Assembly (NCBI RefSeq): GCF_000497245.1
Contig: NZ_AWTC01000012.1
Span: forward strand, 1 to 64,000
Length of the DNA: 64,000 bases
Direction: 5' to 3'
Source of the DNA: Sporolactobacillus laevolacticus DSM 442
Lineage (GTDB): Bacteria; Bacillota; Bacilli; Bacillales; Sporolactobacillaceae
Below the pieces are notes generated by a model. That model saw nothing but the letters and a program-made list of their open reading frames with translations. It did not search any database and was not told the origin of the DNA. Both the position numbers and the translations under genes were made by a program. Numbering within the stretch: position 1 is the first letter of the stretch; each line of letters starts with the position of its first letter. Shown here one piece after another: positions 52,966-62,195 of this stretch.

Positions 52966-54123
52966 TCATCGTAAACTCATGATAAATTTTCCGATCCGAT
53001 CCATGCCTTCTTTGATCTTCTCCATAGAGGTTGCATAGGAGATACGCACGTATCCGGAGGCATTGGTCCCGAAGTTATCCCCCGGTACTACGGCAACGTG
53101 CTGCTCATCCAAAAGGCGGTCGCAGAATTCCTTAGCGGAAAGACCTATATCTTTGATATTCGCAAAGAGGTAGAAAGCGCCCATAGGCTTGATACAGGAA
53201 ATCCTATCTATCGAATTAATCCGTTCATAGATATAATTTCGCCGCTTTTCGTATTCTTTCACCATCATTTCTCTATATTCGGCGCCATTGGAAAATGCCT
53301 CAATTGCGGCATATTGCGCAGAAGAGTTGACACAGCTCCAAACGTCTTCAGTAATTTTCGTCATTTCACGAATAAGACTGATGGGGCCAGTAGCAAAACC
53401 GACACGGAAGCCGGTCATGGCATGTGTCTTGGAGCAACTGTCCACAATCAAGGTACGCTCCTTCATGCCGGGAAAGGTAGCAATACTGGTGTATTCCTGA
53501 TCATCAAACAAAATATGACGGTAGACCTCGTCACTGATGACAAAAAGGTCATGCTCTTTTGCAATTTCAGCGATCTCACGTAGCGATTCTTTATCCATAA
53601 CGCTCCCGGTAGGATTGCTTGGGGAGTTTAAGAGAATAACCTTGGATTTTGGCGTGATGACTTTTCGTACATCATCAGGCGACATGATGAATTCATTTTC
53701 TTCAGTTACGTCGACGCAGACCGGATTCCCTCCGCAAAGCACGACTTGTTGACCATAATTGGTCCAATATGGCGAGCTCAAAATGACCTCATCCCCAGGA
53801 TTAAGAAGGGTGGTCAGACCCAGAAAAAGAGCACCCATGCCTCCGGTAGTTACGAGGCAGCTTTCTACATGATAGGGAACACCGATCGTCTTCTCTAAAT
53901 AATTTACATAGACCTCTCTAAGCTTGGTCATGCCTGCGCCAGGTGCGTATTTTGTTTCTCCCTCATCAAGGGATCGTTTAGCAGCCGCAATGATGTTTGG
54001 TGCTGAGATGAAATCAGGTTCGCCAACTGCAAAAGAGATCACATCGTCGATACGTGATGCGCGTACCATCATATCTCTAATAGGCGAAGGCTGAATCGCT
54101 GCAACTTTATTCGAGTAGTTCAA
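52966..54123 (-). CDS. Class I aminotransferase (aspartate aminotransferase-like)
   Basis: 385 residues, TTG start behind GCAGGAGG. PLP fold-type I: the Schiff-base Lys is in DSCSKTHAMTGFRVGF, the NSPSNPTGSV loop binds the cofactor, and the C-terminal Arg in SGYVRISYATS binds the carboxylate. It resembles AspAT/PatA-type enzymes. It lies directly upstream of aspartate kinase with only about 130 bases between, so both may serve aspartate-family amino acids. Confidence 0.9.
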   Translation of the reverse strand: MNYSNKVAAIQPSPIRDMMVRASRIDDVISFAVGEPDFISAPNIIAAAKRSLDEGETKYAPGAGMTKLREVYVNYLEKTIGVPYHVESCLVTTGGMGALFLGLTTLLNPGDEVILSSPYWTNYGQQVVLCGGNPVCVDVTEENEFIMSPDDVRKVITPKSKVILLNSPSNPTGSVMDKESLREIAEIAKEHDLFVISDEVYRHILFDDQEYTSIATFPGMKERTLIVDSCSKTHAMTGFRVGFATGPISLIREMTKITEDVWSCVNSSAQYAAIEAFSNGAEYREMMVKEYEKRRNYIYERINSIDRISCIKPMGAFYLFANIKDIGLSAKEFCDRLLDEQHVAVVPGDNFGTNASGYVRISYATSMEKIKEGMDRIGKFIMSLR

Positions 54124-54526
54124 AAGTTTATCCTCCTGCTTTATGATGCGTATAAGTTAAATGATTATCTTTGTTCCATAAAGTAAAAATAACACACAAA
54201 AACGCTCTATTGCTATAGAAATTTGTCTTAAGGAACGTGAATCGTTGCATCATTTATCCTCTATGATTTTTTCAGTAGTTCGTTATTATTTGGAAGTCAT
54301 GTGTTTAATTTCAATTTTGTGTTAATTATCCCTGAAACTATTATAATGAACATATGTAAAAATTTTTAGATTTATGTAACACATTGTCGGCTCATCATTC
54401 AGCGCACGCCATCATAAACTGTCAACAATGTGTTCAGAGGGAACTTACTCTCTTGATTTTTGTACCTCCCATCTCATTCCTTGAGAATGAAACAGCAAAT
54501 AAAAAAGTATAGCGAGGAGTGAGGTC
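54124..54526. other. Intergenic region with a spaced inverted repeat
   Basis: 403 bases between divergent aminotransferase and FtsH-like genes. TATAAT (54343-54348) is a possible -10 for the plus strand. AACACATTGT (54378-54387) and ACAATGTGTT (54425-54434) form a perfect 10-bp inverted repeat about 37 bases apart. No small gene was recognised. Confidence 0.5.
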
Positions 54527-56239
54527 ATGAAAAAATATCGCTGGATTATGTGGCGGAAAGTACTCATTTTTGTTGCGGTTATCGCCATCATCGTTAGCTC
54601 TATTTGGGCAGGGGGACAAGTTGCACAGAATTTCGCATGGACGGTCTTCAGCCTTCTGTTTCAATTGTTTTTCGCAATTCTCGTGATGATCATTCAATTT
54701 GTCGCGCTCTTCTGGTTCCTTGCTAGGGGCCGGACCTACTGGATCATGCCTGGCGAAACCGGATCGAGCTGGGATGATTATCGGGGCAACCCAGAAATTG
54801 TTGAAAATGCCAAACGTATTGTCACTTTGCTTAAAGGCGTTAAAGGCTTTAAGAAAATGGGGGGACAAGCGATACGAGGCATGCTGCTTTGCGGGCCTCC
54901 GGGAACTGGTAAATCTTATCTCGCCCAAGTAATCGCCAACGAAGCCCAGGTTCCCTTCGCCTATGCTTCAGCCCCAAGCTTTCAAAATATGTTCTTCGGT
55001 GTCGGCAACTTAAAAGTCATGAGCCTTTACAGAAAAGCTCGGAAACTCGCAAAACCGTATGGTGCCTGCATTATTTTCATCGATGAAATTGACGCAATCG
55101 GCATGTCACGGCAAGCGAATATGGGTGGCGGCGGTCTCGGCGGACTGATGGGCATGGGAGGCTCCGGGCTGCTTAATGAACTGCTTCTGCAAATGGATCC
55201 GCCGAATATCGATCATTCACGTTTTGCTAAACTCCTACGTGGGCTTGGGCTGAGACATAAAAAAGCAGAGCCTCGTGCAGTCCTGACCATCGGCGCAACG
55301 AACTTGCCTGATGTGCTTGACCCTGCCCTGCTTCGCCCAGGTCGCTTTGATCGGAAACTGTGGGTTTATCCACCAGATTATGATGGCCGGGTGGATGTGT
55401 TCGACTATTATCTTAAGAAAGTGAACCACGATGAAACTTTAACGCCGCAAAAGGCTGCTCTAGACACGATTAGCTACAGTCCGGCGCAAATTAAGCATAT
55501 TGTTAACGAAGCGATTGTCATTGCACACGAACGCAAGGCGAAAAACGCAAACTATGAAGATTTCAGAGCTGCCATGGAAACCTATGAATGGGGGCTTAAG
55601 CAGCCTCTTCGCTCAATGAATGCCGATGAGAAACGAAATGTTGCCTATCATGAAGCGGGTCACGCTGTTGCTCAATATTTACTGAAGCCTCATGAACGTG
55701 TCTGGAAGGTAACCATTATCCGCCGAGGCAGCGCGCTCGGTCTGGCCGCAACGAAACCAACCCATGAGCGCTATAACCAAAGTGACAGCGAAATGCTGGC
55801 AGAAATTCAAGTATGCCTGGCCTCACGTGCTTCCGAAGAACTCTTTTTAGGAAAAAAATTAAACGGCGTCACCTCCGACTTGCAGCAAGCAACTGAACTG
55901 GCCGGTGCTTACATCGGCGCAGTTGGGATGGGGGACGAACTGTTCAGCTTTCTTTCGACAGGTTCACGACCTGACGCACTCAAGCAGCTCAGACCAAAAA
56001 TCAATACGTTGTTAAAGGATCAAATGAGCCAAGTAAAGACATTAATCGAAGAGCACACCGAATTTGTTCATGCCATTTCCAGAGAATTATTGACACGCGG
56101 CGATCTCACAGGAGAAGAAATTGAAGAAATCTACATCAATCTGTATGGTCACACCCGGCCTGATGTTCCGGAGATCAAAGCATTAGTCAATACAGAGGAT
56201 GCAGAAACCTCTACTAAAGAAAAGAACGAAAAGGAATAA
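54527..56239 (+). CDS. FtsH-like membrane AAA+ metalloprotease, shortened form
   Basis: 570 residues. Two N-terminal helices (about 10-30 and 38-66) are separated by only a few residues, so the roughly 70-residue outer domain of FtsH is absent. AAA+ domain: Walker A GPPGTGKS (123-130), Walker B IIFIDEID (182-189), a Gly/Met-rich insertion (about 198-213), an extra segment PPNIDHSRFAKLLRGLGLRH (225-244), and SRH at 254-277. The zinc protease motif is HEAGH (375-379), with a third ligand Asp near 451 (SDLQQAT). It is probably a paralogue of the essential FtsH with a special quality-control role. Confidence 0.88.
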   Translation: MKKYRWIMWRKVLIFVAVIAIIVSSIWAGGQVAQNFAWTVFSLLFQLFFAILVMIIQFVALFWFLARGRTYWIMPGETGSSWDDYRGNPEIVENAKRIVTLLKGVKGFKKMGGQAIRGMLLCGPPGTGKSYLAQVIANEAQVPFAYASAPSFQNMFFGVGNLKVMSLYRKARKLAKPYGACIIFIDEIDAIGMSRQANMGGGGLGGLMGMGGSGLLNELLLQMDPPNIDHSRFAKLLRGLGLRHKKAEPRAVLTIGATNLPDVLDPALLRPGRFDRKLWVYPPDYDGRVDVFDYYLKKVNHDETLTPQKAALDTISYSPAQIKHIVNEAIVIAHERKAKNANYEDFRAAMETYEWGLKQPLRSMNADEKRNVAYHEAGHAVAQYLLKPHERVWKVTIIRRGSALGLAATKPTHERYNQSDSEMLAEIQVCLASRASEELFLGKKLNGVTSDLQQATELAGAYIGAVGMGDELFSFLSTGSRPDALKQLRPKINTLLKDQMSQVKTLIEEHTEFVHAISRELLTRGDLTGEEIEEIYINLYGHTRPDVPEIKALVNTEDAETSTKEKNEKE

Positions 56240-56293
56240 CTAGTTTACCTTACCCAAGCTGCTTAGGAAGTCTGCAATTTAAACCTAACTATT

Positions 56294-56339
56294 AAAGCCG
56301 ATCATTACTCCTTCCAGGAGCCAATGATCGGCTTTTTTC
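56294..56339. terminator. Terminator between the FtsH-like gene and the catabolic operon
   Basis: AAAGCCGATCATT pairs with AATGATCGGCTTT, followed by T run; it ends the plus-strand protease gene and may also end the convergent operon. Confidence 0.85.
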
Positions 56340-56374
56340 TGCCACACATTTTCACTTTTCCGTACAACTTGACG

Positions 56375-57388
56375 TTAATCGTTCGCAGCTTCTGAGATCC
56401 ACACAGCACGTGAATCATCCGTATCAAAAGGAATACTACAATCGGCGCTAAGGAGAATACCTTTGCGGCCATTTTCTTTGAGCAGACGCTTTGTTTCAGT
56501 CTGAACATCTTCTCTTGTGCCCTTGTAAAAGACACCATTTTCCGTGTTTTCAAATCCACCCATCACTGCGCGGTCGCTGAAAAGCTTCTTTCCTTCTTTC
56601 AGAGAGACGTTTTCAACATAGGAAGCCCAGTGAAAAGCTTTCACCGGATAGTCCTTGTAATCGCCCAGTCGATTGCGTTTGCCTTCAAAGCCGCAGATGT
56701 GGATCATATTGTAATCATGAACATTTTGAACAGCCCGCAACAATTTAACTTCGCTTGGTTGAACATAGTGCTGCCACTGCTTTGTACTAATGACCGAATC
56801 CTGGGGTTGCTGCACACACAAATAGATGCCGTCAATCCCCGAATCCTTAATCAATTTGGTGCTCAATACAATCAGATCATCGGCAAGAACATCAAAAGCA
56901 TTGGCAATTGCCTGAGGATTCTCTTTGAATAAACGATAAATTTTTTCGGGATCATGTTCAATAATTTCGAATCGCAGACGCAGCTGATACCACGGCGAAA
57001 AAAAATTGTAGAAGCTGCCGATCTCCCCGTCATAATGATCGACAATTGCCTTAATCGCATCGACTTGGCGTGTGATCCAAGGATCGTCATGTTCAATGTG
57101 CTGAATTTTTTTCAGGTCTTCCGGTGTCTCAAACTCATTATCGATCACACTTGGATGCAAAAAGAAGCCGTCACTCATAATCTTTGTGAAATCAGGGTGG
57201 TAGCGATCATAAAAATTCTGCTGCAACTTAACCACCTTGTCGATCACAGCTGAATCACGATATCCAAGCACTTGCTGCTGCTCGTTTGACAGATAGTGAT
57301 GCCAGAAACCGGACAGTATCCGATCAGTGGGTTTGTTATCCAATGTATCTAAGAAAATCTGATGTTTGTTTTCTGCCACTTTAGTCAC
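56375..57388 (-). CDS. Uroporphyrinogen decarboxylase-family protein (methyltransferase-like)
   Basis: 337 residues with the URO-D TIM-barrel pattern, but divergent from HemE. MIHICGFEGKRN keeps the His-x-Cys arrangement of the MtaA/MtbA corrinoid methyltransferase branch, and the C-terminal SADCSIPFDTDDSRAVWI is typical of that family (zinc-type Cys). It is the last gene of an eight-gene operon with an amino-acid importer, so it probably acts on the imported compound rather than in haem synthesis. Confidence 0.82.
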   Translation of the reverse strand: MTKVAENKHQIFLDTLDNKPTDRILSGFWHHYLSNEQQQVLGYRDSAVIDKVVKLQQNFYDRYHPDFTKIMSDGFFLHPSVIDNEFETPEDLKKIQHIEHDDPWITRQVDAIKAIVDHYDGEIGSFYNFFSPWYQLRLRFEIIEHDPEKIYRLFKENPQAIANAFDVLADDLIVLSTKLIKDSGIDGIYLCVQQPQDSVISTKQWQHYVQPSEVKLLRAVQNVHDYNMIHICGFEGKRNRLGDYKDYPVKAFHWASYVENVSLKEGKKLFSDRAVMGGFENTENGVFYKGTREDVQTETKRLLKENGRKGILLSADCSIPFDTDDSRAVWISEAAND

Positions 57389-57411
57389 CCGTAATTATCA
57401 ATTTTTTATCA

Positions 57412-58155
57412 TTATGCCAAACGCCAGCCGCCATTGACGTGAAGACTTTGACCAGTGATATAGCTGGCATCGTCAGAAATCAGAAATGCAATCGGCTTAG
57501 CTACTTCAGAAGCTTGGGCAGGACGCTGCATCGGCACCTTTTTGCGGTACTTTTCAATGTTCTCCTGAATCCGTTCATGTGTCATTTCAGTATCAGTAAT
57601 TCCAGGAACGACCGCATTAACGCGAACATTTTTCGAAGCGCCCTCCAGTGCCAGTGTTTTGGTTAGACTGGTCACCGCACCTTTTGAAGCTGCATAAGCA
57701 TCGTAATCCAAGATTCCGTCAAAAGCATCGACAGAAGTAACGTTCACGATACTTCCAAAGCCCTGATCAACCAGCTTTGGCAGCAATGCTAGACTTGGGT
57801 ACAAGGTGCCGAAGAAATTTACATCCATGATTTCTTTCCAGGATTTATCATCATAATCTAAGACGTCTGTTGTATAGAAAAAGCCTGCCGAATTCACTAA
57901 CCCGTCAATTCGACCGGTTTTCAAATAAATATCATCAAACGTTTGTTTAACGGCTTCCTTATCGGTCAACTCCAGTTGATAGATATGGCTATGAACGCCG
58001 TTAATCGTCGTCTTTGACTGGACTTCAGCCAGCCGTTCTGCATTCCGACCGATTAAATGAATAGTGTATCCTCGCTGTGCCAGTTCAATCGCAGTTGCTT
58101 GACCAATACCGCTGCTTGCACCAGTAACAATCACATGTTTTTCTTCATTTGCCAC
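57412..58155 (-). CDS. Short-chain dehydrogenase/reductase
   Basis: About 247 residues from GTG at 58155, behind AAGGAGACA. NAD(P) motif VIVTGASSGIGQATAIEL, NSAGFFY, catalytic Tyr-x3-Lys in YDAYAASKGAVTSL and the C-terminal GQSLHVNGGWRLA are all present (classical SDR, FabG-like). The frame continues upstream into the ATPase end but has no better start. It is the seventh gene of the operon. Confidence 0.92.
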   Translation of the reverse strand: MANEEKHVIVTGASSGIGQATAIELAQRGYTIHLIGRNAERLAEVQSKTTINGVHSHIYQLELTDKEAVKQTFDDIYLKTGRIDGLVNSAGFFYTTDVLDYDDKSWKEIMDVNFFGTLYPSLALLPKLVDQGFGSIVNVTSVDAFDGILDYDAYAASKGAVTSLTKTLALEGASKNVRVNAVVPGITDTEMTHERIQENIEKYRKKVPMQRPAQASEVAKPIAFLISDDASYITGQSLHVNGGWRLA

Positions 58156-58260
58156 CTGCCTGTGTCTCCTTCTAAAATGGTTTAAACCTCGTCGAATTCT
58201 TGAAATCTTTTTAAGAAACACTCAAAGCAGGCAATTTTGCCACGATTTTATGTTTATTCT

Positions 58261-59001
58261 TTAGACATTCGCTAAGATGTCTGTCAGGAATTCTTGAGTT
58301 CTTTTTTCTGAAGGGTGTTCAAAAATATCCTCAGGTGATCCTTGCTCGACAATGTAGCCGTCAGCCATAAAGATCACTTTATTTGAAACATTACGTGCAA
58401 AATTCATCTGGTGCGTGACGACAACCATCGTCGTCCCCTCATCAGCAAGATTCCGCATGACTTTAAGCACTTCCCCGACCAATTCCGGATCCAAAGCTGA
58501 AGTAGGCTCGTCAAAGAAAATAACCTGGGGATTCAACGCAACTGCCCTGGCAATTCCGACCCGCTGCTGCTGTCCGCCGGAAAGCTGTGACGGGTAGTGA
58601 TTCCGGCGATCCGACAGACCGACCCGTTCCAGTGCCTCCAGAGCAATTTTCTCAGCCTCTCTTTTTTTCACCTTTCGGGCAACGATCAGCCCTTCGGTGA
58701 TGTTCTGCAACGCTGTTTTGTTATTAAAAAGGTTATAATTCTGGAAAACAAATCCGACATTGCGACGAATGGTCTGGATGTCTTTGCTGTTCAATTTTTG
58801 AAAGTCATTATCGACTCCGGCAAATTGGATGTGCCCGCCGTCTGCCTGCTCAAGAGTGGTTATGTTTCGCAAAAGCGTCGTCTTCCCGGAACCACTGGGT
58901 CCGATAATCGAAATCACGTCCCCCTTGTTCACATCCAAACTGATGCCCTTTAGAATTTCATTACCGTCATAGCCTTTTTTTAAGCCCTCTATTTTGAGCA
59001 T
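58261..59001 (-). CDS. Amino-acid ABC transporter, ATP-binding protein
   Basis: About 246 residues. Walker [10 protein letters not shown], signature [15 protein letters not shown], Walker [16 protein letters not shown]-loop VVTHQMNFA. It resembles TcyN/GlnQ. ATG at 59001 follows GAGAGGA; the start overlaps the upstream permease by about 35 bases, so they are translationally coupled. Confidence 0.95.
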   Translation of the reverse strand: MLKIEGLKKGYDGNEILKGISLDVNKGDVISIIGPSGSGKTTLLRNITTLEQADGGHIQFAGVDNDFQKLNSKDIQTIRRNVGFVFQNYNLFNNKTALQNITEGLIVARKVKKREAEKIALEALERVGLSDRRNHYPSQLSGGQQQRVGIARAVALNPQVIFFDEPTSALDPELVGEVLKVMRNLADEGTTMVVVTHQMNFARNVSNKVIFMADGYIVEQGSPEDIFEHPSEKRTQEFLTDILANV

Positions 59002-59782
59002 GATTGGTCCTCTCACTTTCTGTTAAATCTGCTTCCGCCCTCACTTCAGGCTGCTTGATACTCAATGGACGCCAGTTGAAGAGGTTTGTTTTCTTCGTTG
59101 ATCTTCGGAATTTGCTGAAGTAGCGTTCGAGCAGATAGAAGATCACTTCCGCACTATAACAGATGATCAGATAGTAAATCCAAACAACCAAATAGGCTTC
59201 CAGAAAATTGTAGTTGAAGGCCGCTTCCGTCTTAGCAATCGCTGTAATATCCTTAACCGACATGATGAACGCTAACGACGAATTCTTAATCAGGTATAAG
59301 GTTGCATTCGTAATATTCGGCAGCGCTGAAATTAACGCCTGAGGCAAAATGATCCGCCAAAAGGTCTGGCGAGGCTGCATGCCGACCATCAAACCCGCTT
59401 CCATCTGACCCTTATCAACCGTTTGCAGAGCTGAACGAAAAACTTCCGTCAAGGTTGCAATACTGTTCAATGTGAAGACGATGTACGCGTAATAAATCGG
59501 ATTTATGCTGAATGCAGCCTTGCCGATGATCATGTTCAACAGGCTTGGAAATGCACTGTAGACAATCAGAATCTGCGCAATGATCGGTGTACCTCTCACA
59601 AAGGACACATAAAGCTTTACGATTTGTTCCAGACCCTTGACCCGATATATTCTGATTAAGGCAAACAAGCAGCCGACCGGCAATGAAATCAATAATGCAA
59701 CGAGAACAATCTGCAGCGTGACGGGGACACCCTGTATGGCCGTTTGGGCAACTTTAACCATAAAATCTGTATTTAATGACAT
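58967..59782 (-). CDS. Amino-acid ABC transporter, permease 2
   Basis: 271 residues, five helices; typical HisM/TcyM segments [22 protein letters not shown] and the EAA loop [34 protein letters not shown]-terminal extension of about 30 polar residues ([27 protein letters not shown]...) follows the last helix and covers the overlap with the ATPase gene. ATG behind AAGGGGAG. Confidence 0.94.
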   Translation of the reverse strand: MSLNTDFMVKVAQTAIQGVPVTLQIVLVALLISLPVGCLFALIRIYRVKGLEQIVKLYVSFVRGTPIIAQILIVYSAFPSLLNMIIGKAAFSINPIYYAYIVFTLNSIATLTEVFRSALQTVDKGQMEAGLMVGMQPRQTFWRIILPQALISALPNITNATLYLIKNSSLAFIMSVKDITAIAKTEAAFNYNFLEAYLVVWIYYLIICYSAEVIFYLLERYFSKFRRSTKKTNLFNWRPLSIKQPEVRAEADLTESERTNHAQNRGLKKRL

Positions 59783-59796
59783 TTAAGATGCTCCCC

Positions 59797-60495
59797 TTAA
59801 GCGGCAATCGTTTTTCTTTTTGCCTGATAGGATTTCTCAACCAAGGTCACGCCTTTGTCAATCGCCAGCGAGATCACCCAGTAGATTAAGGCTAAGGCAC
59901 AGTAGGTCTGCCAAGCATAGCCGCCAGAGTTATTGGCTACAATCATCTGAGCCTTGGCCACCATGTCGACAACCCCGATCGTGAATGTCAGCGCGCCTTC
60001 TTTCAAAAGGTTAATAGCTGAATTCGCAAAATTGGGCAGTGCGACAACGAAAGCCTGCGGTAACAGAATCCGATAAAAAGTCTGGAACGGCGTCATGCCG
60101 ACCATCAGACCCGCCTCCATCTGCCCCTTGGAAATCGACTCATAGGCTGACCGCATAATTTCTGAAACAGGTGCTGAAAACAGCAGTGTCAGCGCAATAA
60201 TGACAAAGTACATGCGGTTCCAGCCCTCAATGTTTATATGAAGCCATCCGCTAAATAAGAGCGGCATTCCGTAATACACAACGAAAATCATGATGATTGA
60301 CGGCGTTGCCCGAATAACACTCACATAGATGCTGGAAAGCACACGTAAAATGATCGATTGACTTTGCTTGGCCGCCGCGAGTCCTAGGCCTAGCAGACTT
60401 CCCAAAACGATCGATGATACAGATACAATCAAGGTAATGTTAATGGCTGGTAATAGTTGGCCTAAAAAATTAATGATTAATTTAATATTCTCCAT
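59797..60495 (-). CDS. Amino-acid ABC transporter, permease 1
   Basis: 232 residues, five helices; YVSVIRATPSIIMIFVVYYGMP and the EAA loop [34 protein letters not shown]. Two different permeases with one ATPase is the arrangement of TcyJKLMN-type sulfur amino-acid importers of B. subtilis. ATG behind GAGG. Confidence 0.94.
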   Translation of the reverse strand: MENIKLIINFLGQLLPAINITLIVSVSSIVLGSLLGLGLAAAKQSQSIILRVLSSIYVSVIRATPSIIMIFVVYYGMPLLFSGWLHINIEGWNRMYFVIIALTLLFSAPVSEIMRSAYESISKGQMEAGLMVGMTPFQTFYRILLPQAFVVALPNFANSAINLLKEGALTFTIGVVDMVAKAQMIVANNSGGYAWQTYCALALIYWVISLAIDKGVTLVEKSYQAKRKTIAA

Positions 60496-60525
60496 TTACA
60501 CAACCTCATCTATTATTTACTCGAA

Positions 60526-61407
60526 TTATTCAAACGGCTTGTTCAACAACTTAAAGTTATCCTGACCGAAGTATTTTTCTGAGAGTTGTGCTGCCTTACC
60601 AGAATCAATAACCTTCTTAATGGCCTTGTCATAAGCTGCTGCTAATTCTTTCTGGTCCTTGTTAAACAGTGGGTACGTCTTGATTCCGCCTAACGTAACA
60701 TAGGTTAACTTACCTTTCAGATCAGCATTCGCACCGTTCTTCTTTTCAACGTTTGCTTCAAACATTGGACGGATCGCGAAGTAAGCATCGTAACGGCCTT
60801 CATTGACCCATTTCAGAGCATCAGAAACGACGAATGTGTCGGCACTGCCTAGATCGATCTTAGGGTTGTGATTCTTGTTATAGTCAGCGATCACTGCGTA
60901 TTGTCCGTTTTGCGGAGCGATGGGAACCAATTTACCTTTATTATTTGCCAATTTAGCTAAACCGCCGAATTTATCTTTATCTTTTGTTCTGACAACAAAT
61001 CCAGAGTCACTCACACCTAAATAGTTCTTAGGATAAAGGTATGTCTTGGCACGATCCGCGGTGTAGAATACATTCTTAACGCCGACTTGGTACTTGCCAC
61101 TTTTTACACCAATCAAAACGTCATCGTCACTGGTACCTACATATTCGAACTTGTACTGCGGCAATAATTTATCAACTTCACGTAAGATCTGCACATCATA
61201 ACCGTCGCCTTGCTTCTTGTCATTTTGATAAGTAATCGGGAAGTTCGTGGTCGCATATGCGACTTTAATCACCTTTGGCTGATCCGAGCTGGCTTTGCTG
61301 GAAGACTTTGTTTTATCCGAACCCTGATTGCCGAGAAAATAAACTCCGGCAAATACAATGACAACTGCTGCTATAACCCCAATAATAATCTTGTCCAATT
61401 TCCTCAT
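60526..61407 (-). CDS. Amino-acid ABC transporter, substrate-binding protein
   Basis: About 293 residues; solute-binding family 3. The N-terminal hydrophobic segment (IIIGVIAAVVIVFAGVYFLG) has no lipobox Cys, so it is probably an uncleaved membrane anchor. The binding domain shows VAYATTNFPITYQNDKKQGDGYDVQILREVDKLLPQYKFEYV and ends KAAQLSEKYFGQDNF. ATG at 61407 follows GAGGAGG. The ligand is unknown; sulfur-containing or other polar amino acids are the most likely class. Confidence 0.92.
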   Translation of the reverse strand: MRKLDKIIIGVIAAVVIVFAGVYFLGNQGSDKTKSSSKASSDQPKVIKVAYATTNFPITYQNDKKQGDGYDVQILREVDKLLPQYKFEYVGTSDDDVLIGVKSGKYQVGVKNVFYTADRAKTYLYPKNYLGVSDSGFVVRTKDKDKFGGLAKLANNKGKLVPIAPQNGQYAVIADYNKNHNPKIDLGSADTFVVSDALKWVNEGRYDAYFAIRPMFEANVEKKNGANADLKGKLTYVTLGGIKTYPLFNKDQKELAAAYDKAIKKVIDSGKAAQLSEKYFGQDNFKLLNKPFE

Positions 61408-61421
61408 GTTGTGAATCCTCC

Positions 61422-62192
61422 TCATTTAAATGAAAATTTTATGTTATCAAGTGCTAATGTTTGTTGTTTTAACTGATCACCAGCGCCGTCAAAATTCAGT
61501 TGAACAATGTGGTTTTCCGGGCCCTGTTTAAAAGTCAATTGCCGATCGCCCAATTGAACATGGTATTCGGAATCTGTATTCTCAGTTTTGCTTTCCAATA
61601 ATCCACTCCAGATTCCGGCAACTTTTTCCGGATCAGGAACACTGAAAACAGCTTGTCTCGCCACTAAATCTCCGGCAGCATGCTGCACGATCAAGCCTTG
61701 CTCCGTGAGTTTTTGTTCACGATCTTTATCGCTGCCCTGCCATTGAATGAAAAACGGATACGGCAATCCGTCAATGGTGTCATCGATAAAGAAAATCAAC
61801 CATGTGATCAGGTGGCCTTGTTCGTCCAAGCGCTGACCCTCTTCGATTTCACCAACATTGATCCCGGCATCCTTCAGACGCTTGTGAACCGCTTCAATAT
61901 CCGTAGTACGGATCGCGATCGTGTTGATTCGCTGAACTTTTTGTTGATAATCTTTAACCGCATCATAAACTGCGGAAGCGTCTGAGCGGGAAAACTGCTT
62001 TGCTCGTACTTTATCATACACAGAAATCAATTCGATATAATTCAAGCCAAAATACCCTAAGGCATTTTCGGTACCCCATTTTTCATGACGGCCACCGCGT
62101 GCAAAGACAATTCCATGATCGCCGAAGAACTTCGCAGCCTCATCAACATTTTGAACATTGATCATTGTGTGATCCCAATTTAAAACGGCCAT
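61422..62192 (-). CDS. VOC-superfamily (glyoxalase_3-like) protein
   Basis: 256 residues. The N-terminal VLNWDHTMINVQNVDEAAKFFGDHGI (metal-type His) and IELISVYD are typical of glyoxalase-like VOC modules; a second module lies in the C-terminal half (QAVFSVPDPEKVAGIWSGLL). The ATG follows AAAGGAG, and the gene ends overlapping the start region of the binding protein. Family activities include lactoylglutathione lyase, dioxygenases and epimerases; none is established here. Confidence 0.85.
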   Translation of the reverse strand: MAVLNWDHTMINVQNVDEAAKFFGDHGIVFARGGRHEKWGTENALGYFGLNYIELISVYDKVRAKQFSRSDASAVYDAVKDYQQKVQRINTIAIRTTDIEAVHKRLKDAGINVGEIEEGQRLDEQGHLITWLIFFIDDTIDGLPYPFFIQWQGSDKDREQKLTEQGLIVQHAAGDLVARQAVFSVPDPEKVAGIWSGLLESKTENTDSEYHVQLGDRQLTFKQGPENHIVQLNFDGAGDQLKQQTLALDNIKFSFK

Positions 62193-62195
62193 TCT

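Noticed and set aside
53098-53583. 161-codon open frame on the plus strand opposite the aminotransferase gene
   Set aside because: Complementary-strand shadow of a strongly conserved PLP enzyme; no ribosome binding site and no family pattern.
54434-54928. 164-codon minus-strand frame overlapping the 5' end of the FtsH-like gene
   Set aside because: Antisense to conserved AAA coding sequence; no ribosome binding site.
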